NCBI GenBank assembly: GCA_965277355.1
Contig: CBDICN010000001.1
Location: forward strand, 1,302,001-1,366,000
Origin: RH-AL1 sp965277355
GTDB taxonomy: Bacteria > Pseudomonadota > Alphaproteobacteria > Rhizobiales > Beijerinckiaceae
Length of the DNA: 64,000 nt
Direction of reading: 5' to 3'
Below the pieces are notes generated by a model. It saw only the letters and a program-made list of their open reading frames with translations. It was not told the origin of the DNA and did no database searches. Positions 51,639-62,955 of this stretch are shown in pieces (the first letter of the stretch is position 1; every line of letters begins with the position of its first letter). Made by a program: the position numbers and the translations under genes.

Positions 51639-51860
51639 GTGAAGTACGAAGACGCAGGTCTCCGGGCCAAGGGTTACACCAAAGAGCAATGGGAAGCGAG
51701 CCAAGCCCGTTTCGGCTGGAACGACGGCGATGTCGAGTGGCTTGACAAGGACGGCAACGTTCTGACGGCCGAGCAGGTCAAGAAGATGCAGGCCCAGGCC
51801 CGCGCGGCGGAAGCCGCCGCCAAGGAGACCGAAGACAACAAGCCCGAAGGGCATCTCTAG
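51639..51860 (+). CDS. Small hypothetical hydrophilic protein
   Basis: 73 aa from GTG 51639 (VKYEDAGLRAKGYTKEQWEA). Composition is natural: acidic and amphipathic, with FGWNDGDVEWLDKDGNVLTA and a C-terminal helix AEQVKKMQAQARAAEAAAKE. No family or signal is visible. It lies between the divergent gene at 50970 and glgP, with GAAGG at the start. Confidence 0.5.
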   Translation: MKYEDAGLRAKGYTKEQWEASQARFGWNDGDVEWLDKDGNVLTAEQVKKMQAQARAAEAAAKETEDNKPEGHL

Positions 51861-51963
51861 CGCCCTCCTGCTTTTCCTTGGGACTGACGCCATTCCACCC
51901 GCGTTCATCGGCGGGTTTTTCCATTGCCCGCCGCGCGCATGCGAGCGGGCGCCATGGGTCGCG

Positions 51964-54495
<2,532 letters not shown>

Positions 54496-54766
54496 CAGCC
54501 GTTCAACTTCCGCGCCACATCAAGGGCGCGGCACCTTAACAGTCGCGCCCGCGCCGCGCCCGTCCCTCGTCGGCTACCTTACGTAAAAGGCGATGCCGCA
54601 CCTCGAGGTAAAATTTGGCTCATCGGCAACGGTCGAGCGAAATCGAGGCGCACTCCGCAAGCCTCGGCTTTCCGGCAGATTGAAAACGGCTTTGGCTTGG
54701 GCCATCTTGCACGAAGGCGCCGATCTTTCGATCGGCCCGCACGCGAGGAAAGACGCACTGATCAAC

Positions 54767-55159
54767 ATGGTTTCACGCGAGGCGGCCACCGTGCCGCCTC
54801 TGCCGCCGACGGGTCCAGAGCTCGGAGACGGATCGCTTGTGCAAATCGTGATGGGTTGTCTCGACGATGCGAAAGCCGAGGACACCACCCTCATCGACCT
54901 GCACGGAAAGACCTCCATCGCCGACGCGATGATCGTCACGACGGGGCGCTCCAACGTCCACGTCAGTTCGATCGCCGATCGCGTCCTTCGCGCGATCAAG
55001 GGGGCCGGCAAGGGTGCGCCGCGGATCGAGGGTCTCCTCGCCAGCGACTGGGTGCTGATCGACGCCGGCGACGTGATCGTCCACGTGTTCCGCCCCGAGG
55101 TGCGGCAATTCTACAATCTCGAGAAGATGTGGGGCTCGGACCGGCCGCGGCCGGTCTAG
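54767..55159 (+). CDS. rsfS: Ribosomal silencing factor RsfS
   Basis: 130 aa from ATG 54767 (MVSREAATVPPLPPTGPELG); the frame is open upstream to 54593 but that part lacks family features. Family motifs: CLDDAKAEDTTLIDLHGKTS, IADAMIVTTGRSNVHVSSIA, SDWVLIDAGDVIVHVFRPEV and YNLEKMWG. RsfS binds L14 and keeps 50S subunits from joining when nutrients are short. It usually follows nadD and precedes rlmH; here two extra genes lie between it and rlmH, and glgP lies upstream. Confidence 0.94.
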   Translation: MVSREAATVPPLPPTGPELGDGSLVQIVMGCLDDAKAEDTTLIDLHGKTSIADAMIVTTGRSNVHVSSIADRVLRAIKGAGKGAPRIEGLLASDWVLIDAGDVIVHVFRPEVRQFYNLEKMWGSDRPRPV

Positions 55160-55195
55160 CCAAGCGCGTCGGCCGCCGCTCGCGGCGCCGGCGTG

Positions 55196-56419
55196 CTATT
55201 GCGGCTTCAGAGCATCCGGTAGGCTGAGTGCCGGTGCCTCGGTTCGCGTCGCGACGATCGTTCTGCGTACGGGCTTCCGGCTCGCCTTTCGCTTGGAGGC
55301 GATTGCCTTGACGCGTGGCGCGCTTGGCTTGGCCGGCGTCGCTGTCGCGACGCTCTCGCGACTCGCGGGGCGGCTGGTTTCGGATGCTGAACGTGCCACC
55401 TCAGAATTGGCCGGTGGGGCCGCGGCTGGCGCGGGCTGAGCGACGGGAGCCGAATCTTCCGTGGCTGGCGCTGGTGCACGCTCGTCCGCGTCGACGGTCG
55501 CCACCTGAACCGCGGTCGGGGCAGCCGTCGCCACGATAAGCGCGTCGGCGACTTGGCCTTCGGAAGCCGGAGCGGCGCCGAATGTCTGCGTCGACGAACG
55601 CCGATCCGCGGACCGTCTCTGCGCCACAAGATGCGAGGTCGGCACCGGAGCGGGCTCCCACGGTAGGGCACCAGCCTCGGGATACAAGATGCGCTGGAAC
55701 CCGCTCCTGCCGCCCCTGGCAGTCTCCCACGATACGGCGCGAGCCTCGGAGGGCTCCGGCGATGGGTTCGCCCTGCCGACTATCCCATTGCTTTCAAGCC
55801 GGGGGCCGCGGGCGATGCCGAGCGCCGACAGCACGAGGACGGCGGCCAGCGCGGCAGCGCGCGCGAACGTCCGCTGCCGCTTGCGAGGCGCAGACGCCAT
55901 GGCCGGCACTCTCTGCGCCACGTCGGCATGAACGGTCAAAGTCGGCGCCTCGCTTCTCATCGCCGGATTGGCAAGGATCGGCGTTACTTCGAGGCTCGCG
56001 GGAGCCGGGGAGGAGCTCGGAACCGGCGGTGTCGACGCGCCTCGCACGATGATCGGTCGCCGGGGCACCTCAAGCGAGCGGACCATCGTGTCGATCGAGC
56101 CGGGCACGATCAGGCCCGATGGCCTGCGCACAGGGCGCAAGACGCGCCCCGCGGGCATGGCGTTCGTCTCGTCCAGCAAGAGTGGCATGCCGAAATGGGC
56201 GTGGATGCCGAAATGCGCGCAAATTGAGCGAACGAGCCGTGGATCCGCTCCGAAATGCTGATTCGCGGCAAGTATATTTCGCAGATTGTGGAGCAGACCC
56301 TCGTCGTCGGGAGCGCCCGCATAATCGAGACCGAGGTCGCGGCTGATCTGAAGCCGGCGGGACTTCGCGGGACCGGGCTTCATCGCCGGGGCGGCACAGG
56401 TGGGAAGAACATATGTCAC
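55196..56419 (-). CDS. Hypothetical protein with one central membrane helix and Ala/Pro-rich tail
   Basis: 407 aa from ATG 56419. Residues ~20-95 are a compact region (DEGLLHNLRNILAANQHFGA, ICAHFGIHAHFGMPLLLDET). A Pro/Ser-rich linker, a basic stretch RKRQRTFARAAALAAVLVL with the membrane helix (~residues 185-200), and ~200 residues rich in Ala, Pro and basic residues follow. The topology suggests a cytoplasmic N-domain and a periplasmic, cell-wall-reaching tail. No family recognised. Convergent with rsfS. Confidence 0.6.
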   Translation of the reverse strand: MTYVLPTCAAPAMKPGPAKSRRLQISRDLGLDYAGAPDDEGLLHNLRNILAANQHFGADPRLVRSICAHFGIHAHFGMPLLLDETNAMPAGRVLRPVRRPSGLIVPGSIDTMVRSLEVPRRPIIVRGASTPPVPSSSPAPASLEVTPILANPAMRSEAPTLTVHADVAQRVPAMASAPRKRQRTFARAAALAAVLVLSALGIARGPRLESNGIVGRANPSPEPSEARAVSWETARGGRSGFQRILYPEAGALPWEPAPVPTSHLVAQRRSADRRSSTQTFGAAPASEGQVADALIVATAAPTAVQVATVDADERAPAPATEDSAPVAQPAPAAAPPANSEVARSASETSRPASRESVATATPAKPSAPRVKAIASKRKASRKPVRRTIVATRTEAPALSLPDALKPQ

Positions 56420-56704
56420 GAGGCACCCCCAGAGCGTTGATGCGAGGAGCGTTAGTCAACCTGAGCGGAAGTCGGACCATCTAATAATGGTGCGATTAAG
56501 TCCTGTGGCAGCGCTTTAGAAACGTCTGCTGAAACTGAGCCTGGACCCTACGACCTTCGTCGTAAAGATTGTGGCCGGCTGTAGCATCCTTGCAACGTTC
56601 GATTGAAAGCGATGAAACCTGCGAAGTATTTTGTTTTATCCGCGCTTCTAAGGCCTTTTCATACCTCCGAGGTTTTTGCCGGAGATTTCAGGTGGAGTGT
56701 AGCG

Positions 56705-57232
56705 ATGCGTATAACGGTGGTTCTTTCAGTGTCGGCGTTGAGCGCGATGTTGGCCGGCTGCGTCATGGATGATGGCTTCACGGGCTTGTCGGAGCGCCAA
56801 TCGCCTCCGCCGCCCGTCGAGGCCATCGCCGTGCCTCAGCCCTCGCCGATGCCATGGCAGCTCACGCCCGCTTCGACTGCGTCGATCGCCCAAGGCGAAA
56901 GCACAATCGTCGTGCCGAACGAGAAGTTCGGGAAAGTCAAAGGGACGCCAATTGCCGTGGCCAACCTCGAGAAGCCGGTCGTGGCCTATGCGCGGCGCGG
57001 GCGTGTGGTGGAGGCATGCCGCGCTGTCATCGAGCCTCAGGCCAAGGGCATCGGCGCCTATTCCGTGCAGGCCGCCGCCGCAGGCCCGGAAACCAGGAAG
57101 GATGGCGACCGCGTCCAGCAGGTCTTCTTCCGGATCATCTACGACCGTCCTGATTATCTCGAGGTCCGGCAGGCCGCGCTCATCTGCAAGGTCGGTCCGG
57201 ACGACCGCTTGGTGGACGCCAAACCGACCTGA
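56705..57232 (+). CDS. Hypothetical lipoprotein
   Basis: 175 aa from ATG 56705, with GGAG 8 bases upstream. Lipobox LSAMLAGCVMDDGF: the Cys after LAG is the lipidation site. The mature region has PSPMPWQLTPASTASIAQGE, VVPNEKFGKVKGTPIAVANL and VFFRIIYDRPDYLEVRQAAL. No family recognised. An in-frame ATG at 56603 would give a longer, less likely form. It precedes rlmH by 42 bases, so the two may be cotranscribed. Confidence 0.75.
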   Translation: MRITVVLSVSALSAMLAGCVMDDGFTGLSERQSPPPPVEAIAVPQPSPMPWQLTPASTASIAQGESTIVVPNEKFGKVKGTPIAVANLEKPVVAYARRGRVVEACRAVIEPQAKGIGAYSVQAAAAGPETRKDGDRVQQVFFRIIYDRPDYLEVRQAALICKVGPDDRLVDAKPT

Positions 57233-57274
57233 AACGGCGCGCCCGGCGGCCCGAAGCGGCCGGAGCGCACGGCG

Positions 57275-57751
57275 ATGCGTGTGACGCTGATGTGCGTCGG
57301 CCGGCTGAAGGCAAGCGCCGAGCGCGACCTCGCGTTCCGATACCTCGAACGTGCCAAGGCGGCCGGTCGGTCGGTCGGGCTCACGATCGACCTCCACGAG
57401 CTCGAGGAAAGCCGAGCGCGCCGCCCCGAGGACCGCAAGGCGGAGGAAGCGAGAGCGATCCTCACTTGGGCCGGCGCCGGTCGGATGATCGCCTTCGACG
57501 AGGCTGGCCAGCCGCTCGACAGCGTTGGCTTCGCCGCCCATGTCGGCACCGCGCGCGACGAAGGCGCGGCGTCGCTCTCGCTTGTAATCGGCGGTCCCGA
57601 CGGGCTCGATGCGCAGGTTCGCCAGCGTGCCGCCCGGGTGATCGCCTTCGGGACAATGACTTGGCCGCATCAGCTCGTGCGCATCATGGCGAGCGAGCAG
57701 ATCTATCGCGCCGTGACCATCCTCGGCGGCCATCCCTATCATCGAGCCTGA
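57275..57751 (+). CDS. rlmH: 23S rRNA (pseudouridine1915-N3)-methyltransferase RlmH
   Basis: 158 aa. A small SPOUT methyltransferase that modifies helix 69 of 23S rRNA on assembled ribosomes. Motifs: MRVTLMCVGRLKASAERDL, ARAILTWAGAGRMIAFDEAG, LSLVIGGPDGLDAQVRQRA and the knot region FGTMTWPHQLVRIMASEQIY ending RAVTILGGHPYHRA. Normal length. Usual position after rsfS, here with two unknown genes between. Confidence 0.97.
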   Translation: MRVTLMCVGRLKASAERDLAFRYLERAKAAGRSVGLTIDLHELEESRARRPEDRKAEEARAILTWAGAGRMIAFDEAGQPLDSVGFAAHVGTARDEGAASLSLVIGGPDGLDAQVRQRAARVIAFGTMTWPHQLVRIMASEQIYRAVTILGGHPYHRA

Positions 57752-57858
57752 CGAGCGGACGCGCCTGTCGCTTGGTCAAGCTCGCCCAATGGGCTATCGC
57801 CCGATCGGCGAAAAGATGCGACAGCCTCTCGCGGAAACGTCCCTCGGGAGATCCCATC

Positions 57859-58146
57859 ATGCTCACCATTCTCGTGCTCATTCCCGCCAAGCCCGGCAAA
57901 GGCGACGCGCTCGACAAGGTCTTGAAGGCGCTGCTCGCTCCGACCCGGGCCGAGAAGGGCTGCATCAGCTACGATGCTCACCGCTCCAACGACGATGCCG
58001 CGCTTTTCATGATGTACGAAACCTGGGAGTCGCAGGCCGCGCTCGACGCGCATTTTCAGACGCCGCACATGGTGGACGCCGTCGCCAAGCTGCCGGATCT
58101 CGTCGAGGGCAACCTCAACATCCAGAAGTTCAGCAAGCTCTCATAG
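57859..58146 (+). CDS. Antibiotic biosynthesis monooxygenase (ABM) domain protein, YgiN-like
   Basis: 95 aa from ATG 57859. The dimeric ferredoxin-like ABM pattern is clear: MLTILVLIPAKPGKGDALDK, PTRAEKGCISYDAHRSNDD, FMMYETWESQAALDAHFQTP and HMVDAVAKLPDLVEG. Related proteins include YgiN (quinol monooxygenase) and enzymes of polyketide tailoring, and many have no known substrate. It is convergent with the GH13 gene, 24 bases apart. Confidence 0.9.
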   Translation: MLTILVLIPAKPGKGDALDKVLKALLAPTRAEKGCISYDAHRSNDDAALFMMYETWESQAALDAHFQTPHMVDAVAKLPDLVEGNLNIQKFSKLS

Positions 58147-58170
58147 CGGCGCACGGCCCAGGTCTCTTCT

Positions 58171-59754
58171 CTAGTCGAGCGCGATGACAACGCCCTCGTC
58201 TGAGCGCAGCGTGGCGCCGGCGGAGGGGCGATCGCCGGCGCGATCGAGATGCGTCGAGAGCAGGACGAGGCCCGGCGCGGTCCGCAACGGCTGCTCGCTG
58301 GCGCCGAAGTTGAGGATCACGGCGAGCCTGCGGCCGCCGGTGCCGCGCTCGTAGCGCAGCACCGGGCCATCGGCGGCGACTTCGCGCAAGGCACCCTCGA
58401 CGATGGCGGGGTGGGTGTGGCGAAGCGTCAGCAGGGCCTTGTAAAGCGACAGCATCGAGCGGGGATCGGCGGCCTCGGCGGCAACGTTCGCCGTCTCGTG
58501 GTCGTCGCCAAGCGGCAGCCAAGGGCGGCCGGTGGTGAAGCCGGCCAGCGCCGAGGCATCCCACGGCATCGGCGTGCGCTCCGGGTCGCGGCCCATGCCG
58601 ATGCCGGGCTGGCGCCGTTCCGCCGGATCGCGCACCTCCCCGGCCGGGATCGGCACATCCGACATGCCGATTTCCTCGCCATAGTAGATCGTGGGAGTGC
58701 CTCGCAAGGTGAGCAGCAGCATCGCCGCGACGCGGGCCTGCGCGCGCCCGATCCGGGTCGCGAGGCGCGACTGATCGTGGTTCGACAGCACCCAGTTCGG
58801 CCAGGCGCCGGGCGGCAGCGCCGCCTCGTAGCGCCGCACGATCCCGGCGATCGAGTCCGCGTCCCACGGCGCCTTGACGAGCAGGAAGTTGTAAGGCATC
58901 TGCGCGCCGCGCCCGTCGCGACCGTAGTAGGCCATGAGCTTCTCGAGCGGCAGGTAGATCTCGCCGATGAGGAGCCTATCGCCGAATTCGTCGAGAACAG
59001 CGCGCATCTCGGCGATCACCTGGTGCACTTCGGGCTGATCGCCGTCGTACACCGAAAACAGGGACTGACGCGTGTCCTGACCCGGGCGATAGTCCGGGTT
59101 CGGCGGATTGTCGCGCAGCTTTGCATCTTTGATCAGGCACCAGATCACGTCGACGCGGAAGCCGTCGACGCCGCGCTTCAGCCAGAAGCGAAGGACGTCG
59201 AACATCGCCGCCTTGACCCGCGGATTGCGCCAGTTGAGATCCGGCTGCTCCTTGAGGAAGGAGTGCAGGTAGTACTGGCCCGTGGCGGCATCGAAGGCCC
59301 AGGCGCCGCCGCCGAAATGGCTCATCCAGTTGTTGGGTGGTCCTCCCTCGGCGGCCGGATCGCGCCAGATGTACCAGTCGCGTTTGGGATCGCCGCGCGA
59401 CGAGCGGCTGGCGACGAACCAGGGGTGGCGGTCCGACGAGTGGTTCGGCACGTAGTCGAGGATCAGCTTCATGCCGCGAGCGTGAACGGCCGCGATCAGA
59501 GCGTCGAAGTCATGCAGCGTCCCGAACATCGGATCGACATCGACATAGTCGGCGACGTCGTAGCCGAAGTCGGCCATCGGCGAGGGATAGAACGGCGACA
59601 CCCAAAGGGTGTCGATGCCGAGCGACGCGAGATGGTCGAGCCGCCGCTCGATCCCGCGCAGGTCGCCGACGCCGTCGCCGTTCGTATCCTGGTAGGAGCG
59701 CGGATAGACCTGGTAGATGACGGCGCGCTGCCACCAGCGCATCGACTGCTGCAT
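58171..59754 (-). CDS. GH13 alpha-glucosidase / oligo-1,6-glucosidase-like
   Basis: 527 aa from ATG 59754. Family-13 conserved regions: DYVPNHSSDRHPWF, GFRVDVIWCLIKDAK with the nucleophile Asp, LLIGEIYLPLEKLMAY with the acid Glu and WVLSNHDQSRLATRIG with the third Asp. The early part YQVYPRSYQDTNGDGVGDLR is typical of alpha-glucosidases and oligo-1,6-glucosidases. It hydrolyses short alpha-glucosides. It is divergent from the trehalose-synthase-like gene, the starts being 46 bases apart, which suggests a shared control region. Confidence 0.92.
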   Translation of the reverse strand: MQQSMRWWQRAVIYQVYPRSYQDTNGDGVGDLRGIERRLDHLASLGIDTLWVSPFYPSPMADFGYDVADYVDVDPMFGTLHDFDALIAAVHARGMKLILDYVPNHSSDRHPWFVASRSSRGDPKRDWYIWRDPAAEGGPPNNWMSHFGGGAWAFDAATGQYYLHSFLKEQPDLNWRNPRVKAAMFDVLRFWLKRGVDGFRVDVIWCLIKDAKLRDNPPNPDYRPGQDTRQSLFSVYDGDQPEVHQVIAEMRAVLDEFGDRLLIGEIYLPLEKLMAYYGRDGRGAQMPYNFLLVKAPWDADSIAGIVRRYEAALPPGAWPNWVLSNHDQSRLATRIGRAQARVAAMLLLTLRGTPTIYYGEEIGMSDVPIPAGEVRDPAERRQPGIGMGRDPERTPMPWDASALAGFTTGRPWLPLGDDHETANVAAEAADPRSMLSLYKALLTLRHTHPAIVEGALREVAADGPVLRYERGTGGRRLAVILNFGASEQPLRTAPGLVLLSTHLDRAGDRPSAGATLRSDEGVVIALD

Positions 59755-59800
59755 TTTCCACTCCCTGGCGAATGGACTGGGGAGCTTGCGTCGGGCATCG

Positions 59801-61492
59801 ATGTCAAGCCCGCAGCCGGAACACGCCGCCGTGATCAACGATCTTTGGTACAAGAACGCGGTCGTCTACTGCCTTCACGTCGGGACCTTCCTCGACGCGA
59901 CGGGCGACGGCGTCGGCGACTTCAAGGGACTGATGCGCCGGCTCGACTATATCGGGGGGCTGGGTGCCACGGCGATCTGGCTGATGCCGTTCCAGACCTC
60001 GCCCGGTCGCGACGACGGCTACGACATATCCGACTACTATAACGTCGATCCGAAGTACGGCACGCTCGGCGATTTCGTGGAGTTCACCCACGCCTGCCGG
60101 CAGCGCGGGCTGCGGGTGCTGATCGACCTCGTGATCAACCACACCTCCGACCAGCACCCCTGGTTCCAGTCGGCCCGCTCGGCCCCCCATTCGCCCTACC
60201 GGGACTGGTACGTCTGGTCCAAGACGAGGCCCAAGGACGCCGAGGCCGGCGTCGTCTTCCCCGGCGTCCAGAAGTCGACCTGGACGCGCGACCCGCAAGC
60301 CAAAGCGTTCTATTTCCACCGCTTCTACGAGTTCCAGCCGGATCTCAACACCGCGCACCCTCTGGTCCAGGCGGAGATCCTGAAGATCATGGGGTTTTGG
60401 CTGCAGCTCGGAGTCGCCGGCTTCCGCATGGACGCGGTCCCTTTCGTCATCGCCGAGAAGGGCGCGGACGTGACCGCGCCGAAACCGCAGTTCGACATGC
60501 TGAGGCTCTTCCGCGAGTTCCTGCAGTGGCGTGCCGGCGACGCCATCATCCTCGGCGAGGCCAACGTGCTGCCGAACACCGATATGAACTATTTCGGCAG
60601 CTCGGGCGAGCGCCTCCAGATGATGTTCAACTTTCCGGTCAACCAGCACCTCTTCTACGCGCTGGCGAGCGGCGACAGCCTGCCTCTCGCCAAGTCGCTC
60701 CGAGCGACGCGGCCGCGGCCGGCGACCGCCCAATGGGGCTGTTTCCTGCGCAACCACGACGAACTCGATCTCGGCCGGCTCTCCGACAAGCAGCGCCAGG
60801 CGGTGTTCGCCGCCTTCGCGCCCGACCGCACGATGCAACTCTACGGGCGCGGCATCCGGCGCCGGCTGGCGCCGATGCTGAACGGCGACCGCAAGCGTCT
60901 CGAGCTGGCCTACAGCCTGATGCTGACGCTGCCCGGCACGCCGGTGCTGCGCTACGGCGACGAGATCGCGATGGGCGACGATCTCTCGCTGCCGGAGCGC
61001 AATTGCGCTCGCACGCCGATGCAGTGGACCAGCGAAGAGCACGGCGGCTTCACCGCCGGGACGCCCGCGGCGAAAATGATCGACGAAGGCGCCTACAGCT
61101 TCCGCCACATCAACGTCGCCGACCAGCGCCGCGACCCCGATTCCTTCCTCAACTGGATGGAGCGCGTCGTGCGCATGCGCAAGGAGGTGCCGGAGATCGC
61201 CTGGGGCGACTTCGCGATCGTCGATGCGGGCGCGCCGAGCGTGTTCGCGATACGCTACGACTGGCGCAACAATTCGGTACTGTTCATCCACAATCTCGAC
61301 GACGCGCCGCGCGAGATCGCGATCGATCCGAATGCCGAGGCGGGGACGACGGACCTCCTCGTCAACCTGCTATCGCAGGACCACAGCCCCGCCGACGAGG
61401 CGGGCAAGCACAAAATCCTGATGGAGCCTTACGGCTACCGCTGGTTCCGCATCGGCGCTCTCGACGCCCTGCTGCGCCGCACCGACGTTTGA
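59801..61492 (+). CDS. Trehalose synthase-like GH13 enzyme (TreS family)
   Basis: 563 aa from ATG 59801. TreS interconverts maltose and trehalose. The TreS style is clear: LWYKNAVVYCLHVGTFLDAT, FQTSPGRDDGYDISDYYNVD, LVINHTSDQHPWFQSARSAP, GFRMDAVPFVIAEKG (nucleophile), IILGEANVLPNTDM (acid Glu), FLRNHDELDLGRL and ARTPMQWTSEEHGGF. No maltokinase domain is fused, unlike many actinobacterial and some proteobacterial versions, and no separate maltokinase gene is in the window. With GlgP upstream and the neighbouring GH13 it suggests glucan-to-trehalose conversion for osmotic or desiccation protection (inference). Confidence 0.88.
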   Translation: MSSPQPEHAAVINDLWYKNAVVYCLHVGTFLDATGDGVGDFKGLMRRLDYIGGLGATAIWLMPFQTSPGRDDGYDISDYYNVDPKYGTLGDFVEFTHACRQRGLRVLIDLVINHTSDQHPWFQSARSAPHSPYRDWYVWSKTRPKDAEAGVVFPGVQKSTWTRDPQAKAFYFHRFYEFQPDLNTAHPLVQAEILKIMGFWLQLGVAGFRMDAVPFVIAEKGADVTAPKPQFDMLRLFREFLQWRAGDAIILGEANVLPNTDMNYFGSSGERLQMMFNFPVNQHLFYALASGDSLPLAKSLRATRPRPATAQWGCFLRNHDELDLGRLSDKQRQAVFAAFAPDRTMQLYGRGIRRRLAPMLNGDRKRLELAYSLMLTLPGTPVLRYGDEIAMGDDLSLPERNCARTPMQWTSEEHGGFTAGTPAAKMIDEGAYSFRHINVADQRRDPDSFLNWMERVVRMRKEVPEIAWGDFAIVDAGAPSVFAIRYDWRNNSVLFIHNLDDAPREIAIDPNAEAGTTDLLVNLLSQDHSPADEAGKHKILMEPYGYRWFRIGALDALLRRTDV

Positions 61493-61593
61493 GGGGCCCC
61501 GGCCGGCCAGCGCCCGCAAGGCGCCAGCACCGCGCAAGGTGCCGTGATTAGGACATGTTCGCGCCGTTTCGTTCTCGCGCGGCGGAGGAGTCG

Positions 61594-62955
61594 ATGCGGC
61601 TTGGCAGGAATTGGGCTTGGCCCGGCTTGGCGCTATCCTTTGCCGTGACGCCGGTCGCGCTCGGCCAGACGGTGCCGACCGCTGATGCGCCGGCCGCGCA
61701 GAAGCCGGATCCTGCCGGCACAGGTGCCCGCGCGGCGACCCCGGCTGATCCGCAGGCGAAACTGCGGGGATTGCAGAACGACATCGACGCGTCCGAGGCG
61801 CGGCGGCGGACGCTCGCCAACGAGATCGCGACCTATCAGACCGATCGTGCGCGCTTCGAGGTAGAGCTGATTGCGACCACCGGGAAGGTCAGCGACGACG
61901 ACGGCAAGATCGCCGACGCTCAGGCGCGGCTCGACAAGCTTGCGGCACGGGAGGCGGCGATGCGCGGCTCGCTCGAGAACCGCCGAGCCCTCGTCGCGGA
62001 AGTGCTGGCGGCGTTGCAGCGAATGGACCGGCGCCCTCCACCGGCCCTGCTCGTCGAGCCGGACGACGTGCTCAAGGCAATCCGCACCTCGATGTTGCTG
62101 GGCGCGGTCGTGCCTGGCATGCGGGCCAAGATCGACACGCTCATCGCCGATCTCGCCGAGCTCAGCCGCACGCGGGCTGCGATCGCGACCGGGCGCCGCG
62201 CGCTCGATATCGACCTCGCCTCGCTAGCCGGTGAGCGAAGCCGCCTCGCCGCCCTGATCGAAGCGCGGCAAGCCGCAGTCGGCCAGGCGACCGCCGACCT
62301 CGACCGGGAGCGCGACATGGCGAAGCAACTCGCCGGGAAGGCCGGCTCTCTCAGAGAGTTGATCGCCGGCATGGAGCGCGACAATTCCGCCTCAGCCAAG
62401 GCCGCCGAAGCGGCGCGCCAGTCGGACGAGAAGCTCGCGGCTCTGGTGCCTAATGGCGCCGCGATCAACCCCGCGCCCTTCAAGGATCCCGCGCGATTGG
62501 CGCCGGCGGTTGCCTTCAGCGCGACCAAAGGTCTTTTGCCGCTGCCGGTGAACGGCTCCACGCTGAGGCGGTTCGGCGAGAACGACGGGCTCGGTGGCAG
62601 CGAGAAGGGACTACTGCTCGAGACAAAGGCCGGATCGATGGTCGCTTCGCCGGCGGATGGCTGGATCGCCTATGCCGGCCCCTACCGAAGCTTCGGACAG
62701 TTGTTGATCCTGAACGCCGGAGGTGGGTACTATATAGTTCTTGCCGGCATGGTTCGGATCAACGTAAGTTTGGGACAGTTCGTGCTGGCCGGCGAACCGG
62801 TCGCCGTGATGGGCGACGGCTCGACGAAAACCGCCGCCGCCATCGCCCTTGGCGCCGCGCGGCCTGTCCTTTATGTGGAATTCCGCAAGGATGGGACGAC
62901 AATTGATCCGGGCCCATGGTGGGCGAAGCCGGAGCTTCAAAAGGTTCGCGGATAA
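61594..62955 (+). CDS. envC: EnvC-like murein hydrolase activator (degenerate M23/LytM)
   Basis: 453 aa from ATG 61594, chosen for the GGAGGAG just upstream; ATG 61555 is also in frame. A signal peptide (LALSFAVTPVALGQ) is followed by a long coiled coil (residues ~45-290, rich in Ala, Arg, Glu) and a C-terminal LytM domain (GSTLRRFGENDGLGGSEKGL, PADGWIAYAGPYRSFGQLLI, RPVLYVEFRKDGTTIDPGPW). The zinc ligands of active M23 peptidases (HxxxD and HxH) are absent, as in EnvC, which activates amidases rather than cutting. It ends in the ctpA start (TAATG). Confidence 0.9.
   Translation: MRLGRNWAWPGLALSFAVTPVALGQTVPTADAPAAQKPDPAGTGARAATPADPQAKLRGLQNDIDASEARRRTLANEIATYQTDRARFEVELIATTGKVSDDDGKIADAQARLDKLAAREAAMRGSLENRRALVAEVLAALQRMDRRPPPALLVEPDDVLKAIRTSMLLGAVVPGMRAKIDTLIADLAELSRTRAAIATGRRALDIDLASLAGERSRLAALIEARQAAVGQATADLDRERDMAKQLAGKAGSLRELIAGMERDNSASAKAAEAARQSDEKLAALVPNGAAINPAPFKDPARLAPAVAFSATKGLLPLPVNGSTLRRFGENDGLGGSEKGLLLETKAGSMVASPADGWIAYAGPYRSFGQLLILNAGGGYYIVLAGMVRINVSLGQFVLAGEPVAVMGDGSTKTAAAIALGAARPVLYVEFRKDGTTIDPGPWWAKPELQKVRG

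Noticed and set aside
54593..54766. N-terminal extension of rsfS to the first ATG
   Set aside because: The added ~58 residues have no family match, and RsfS proteins are ~110-150 aa; ATG 54767 fits.
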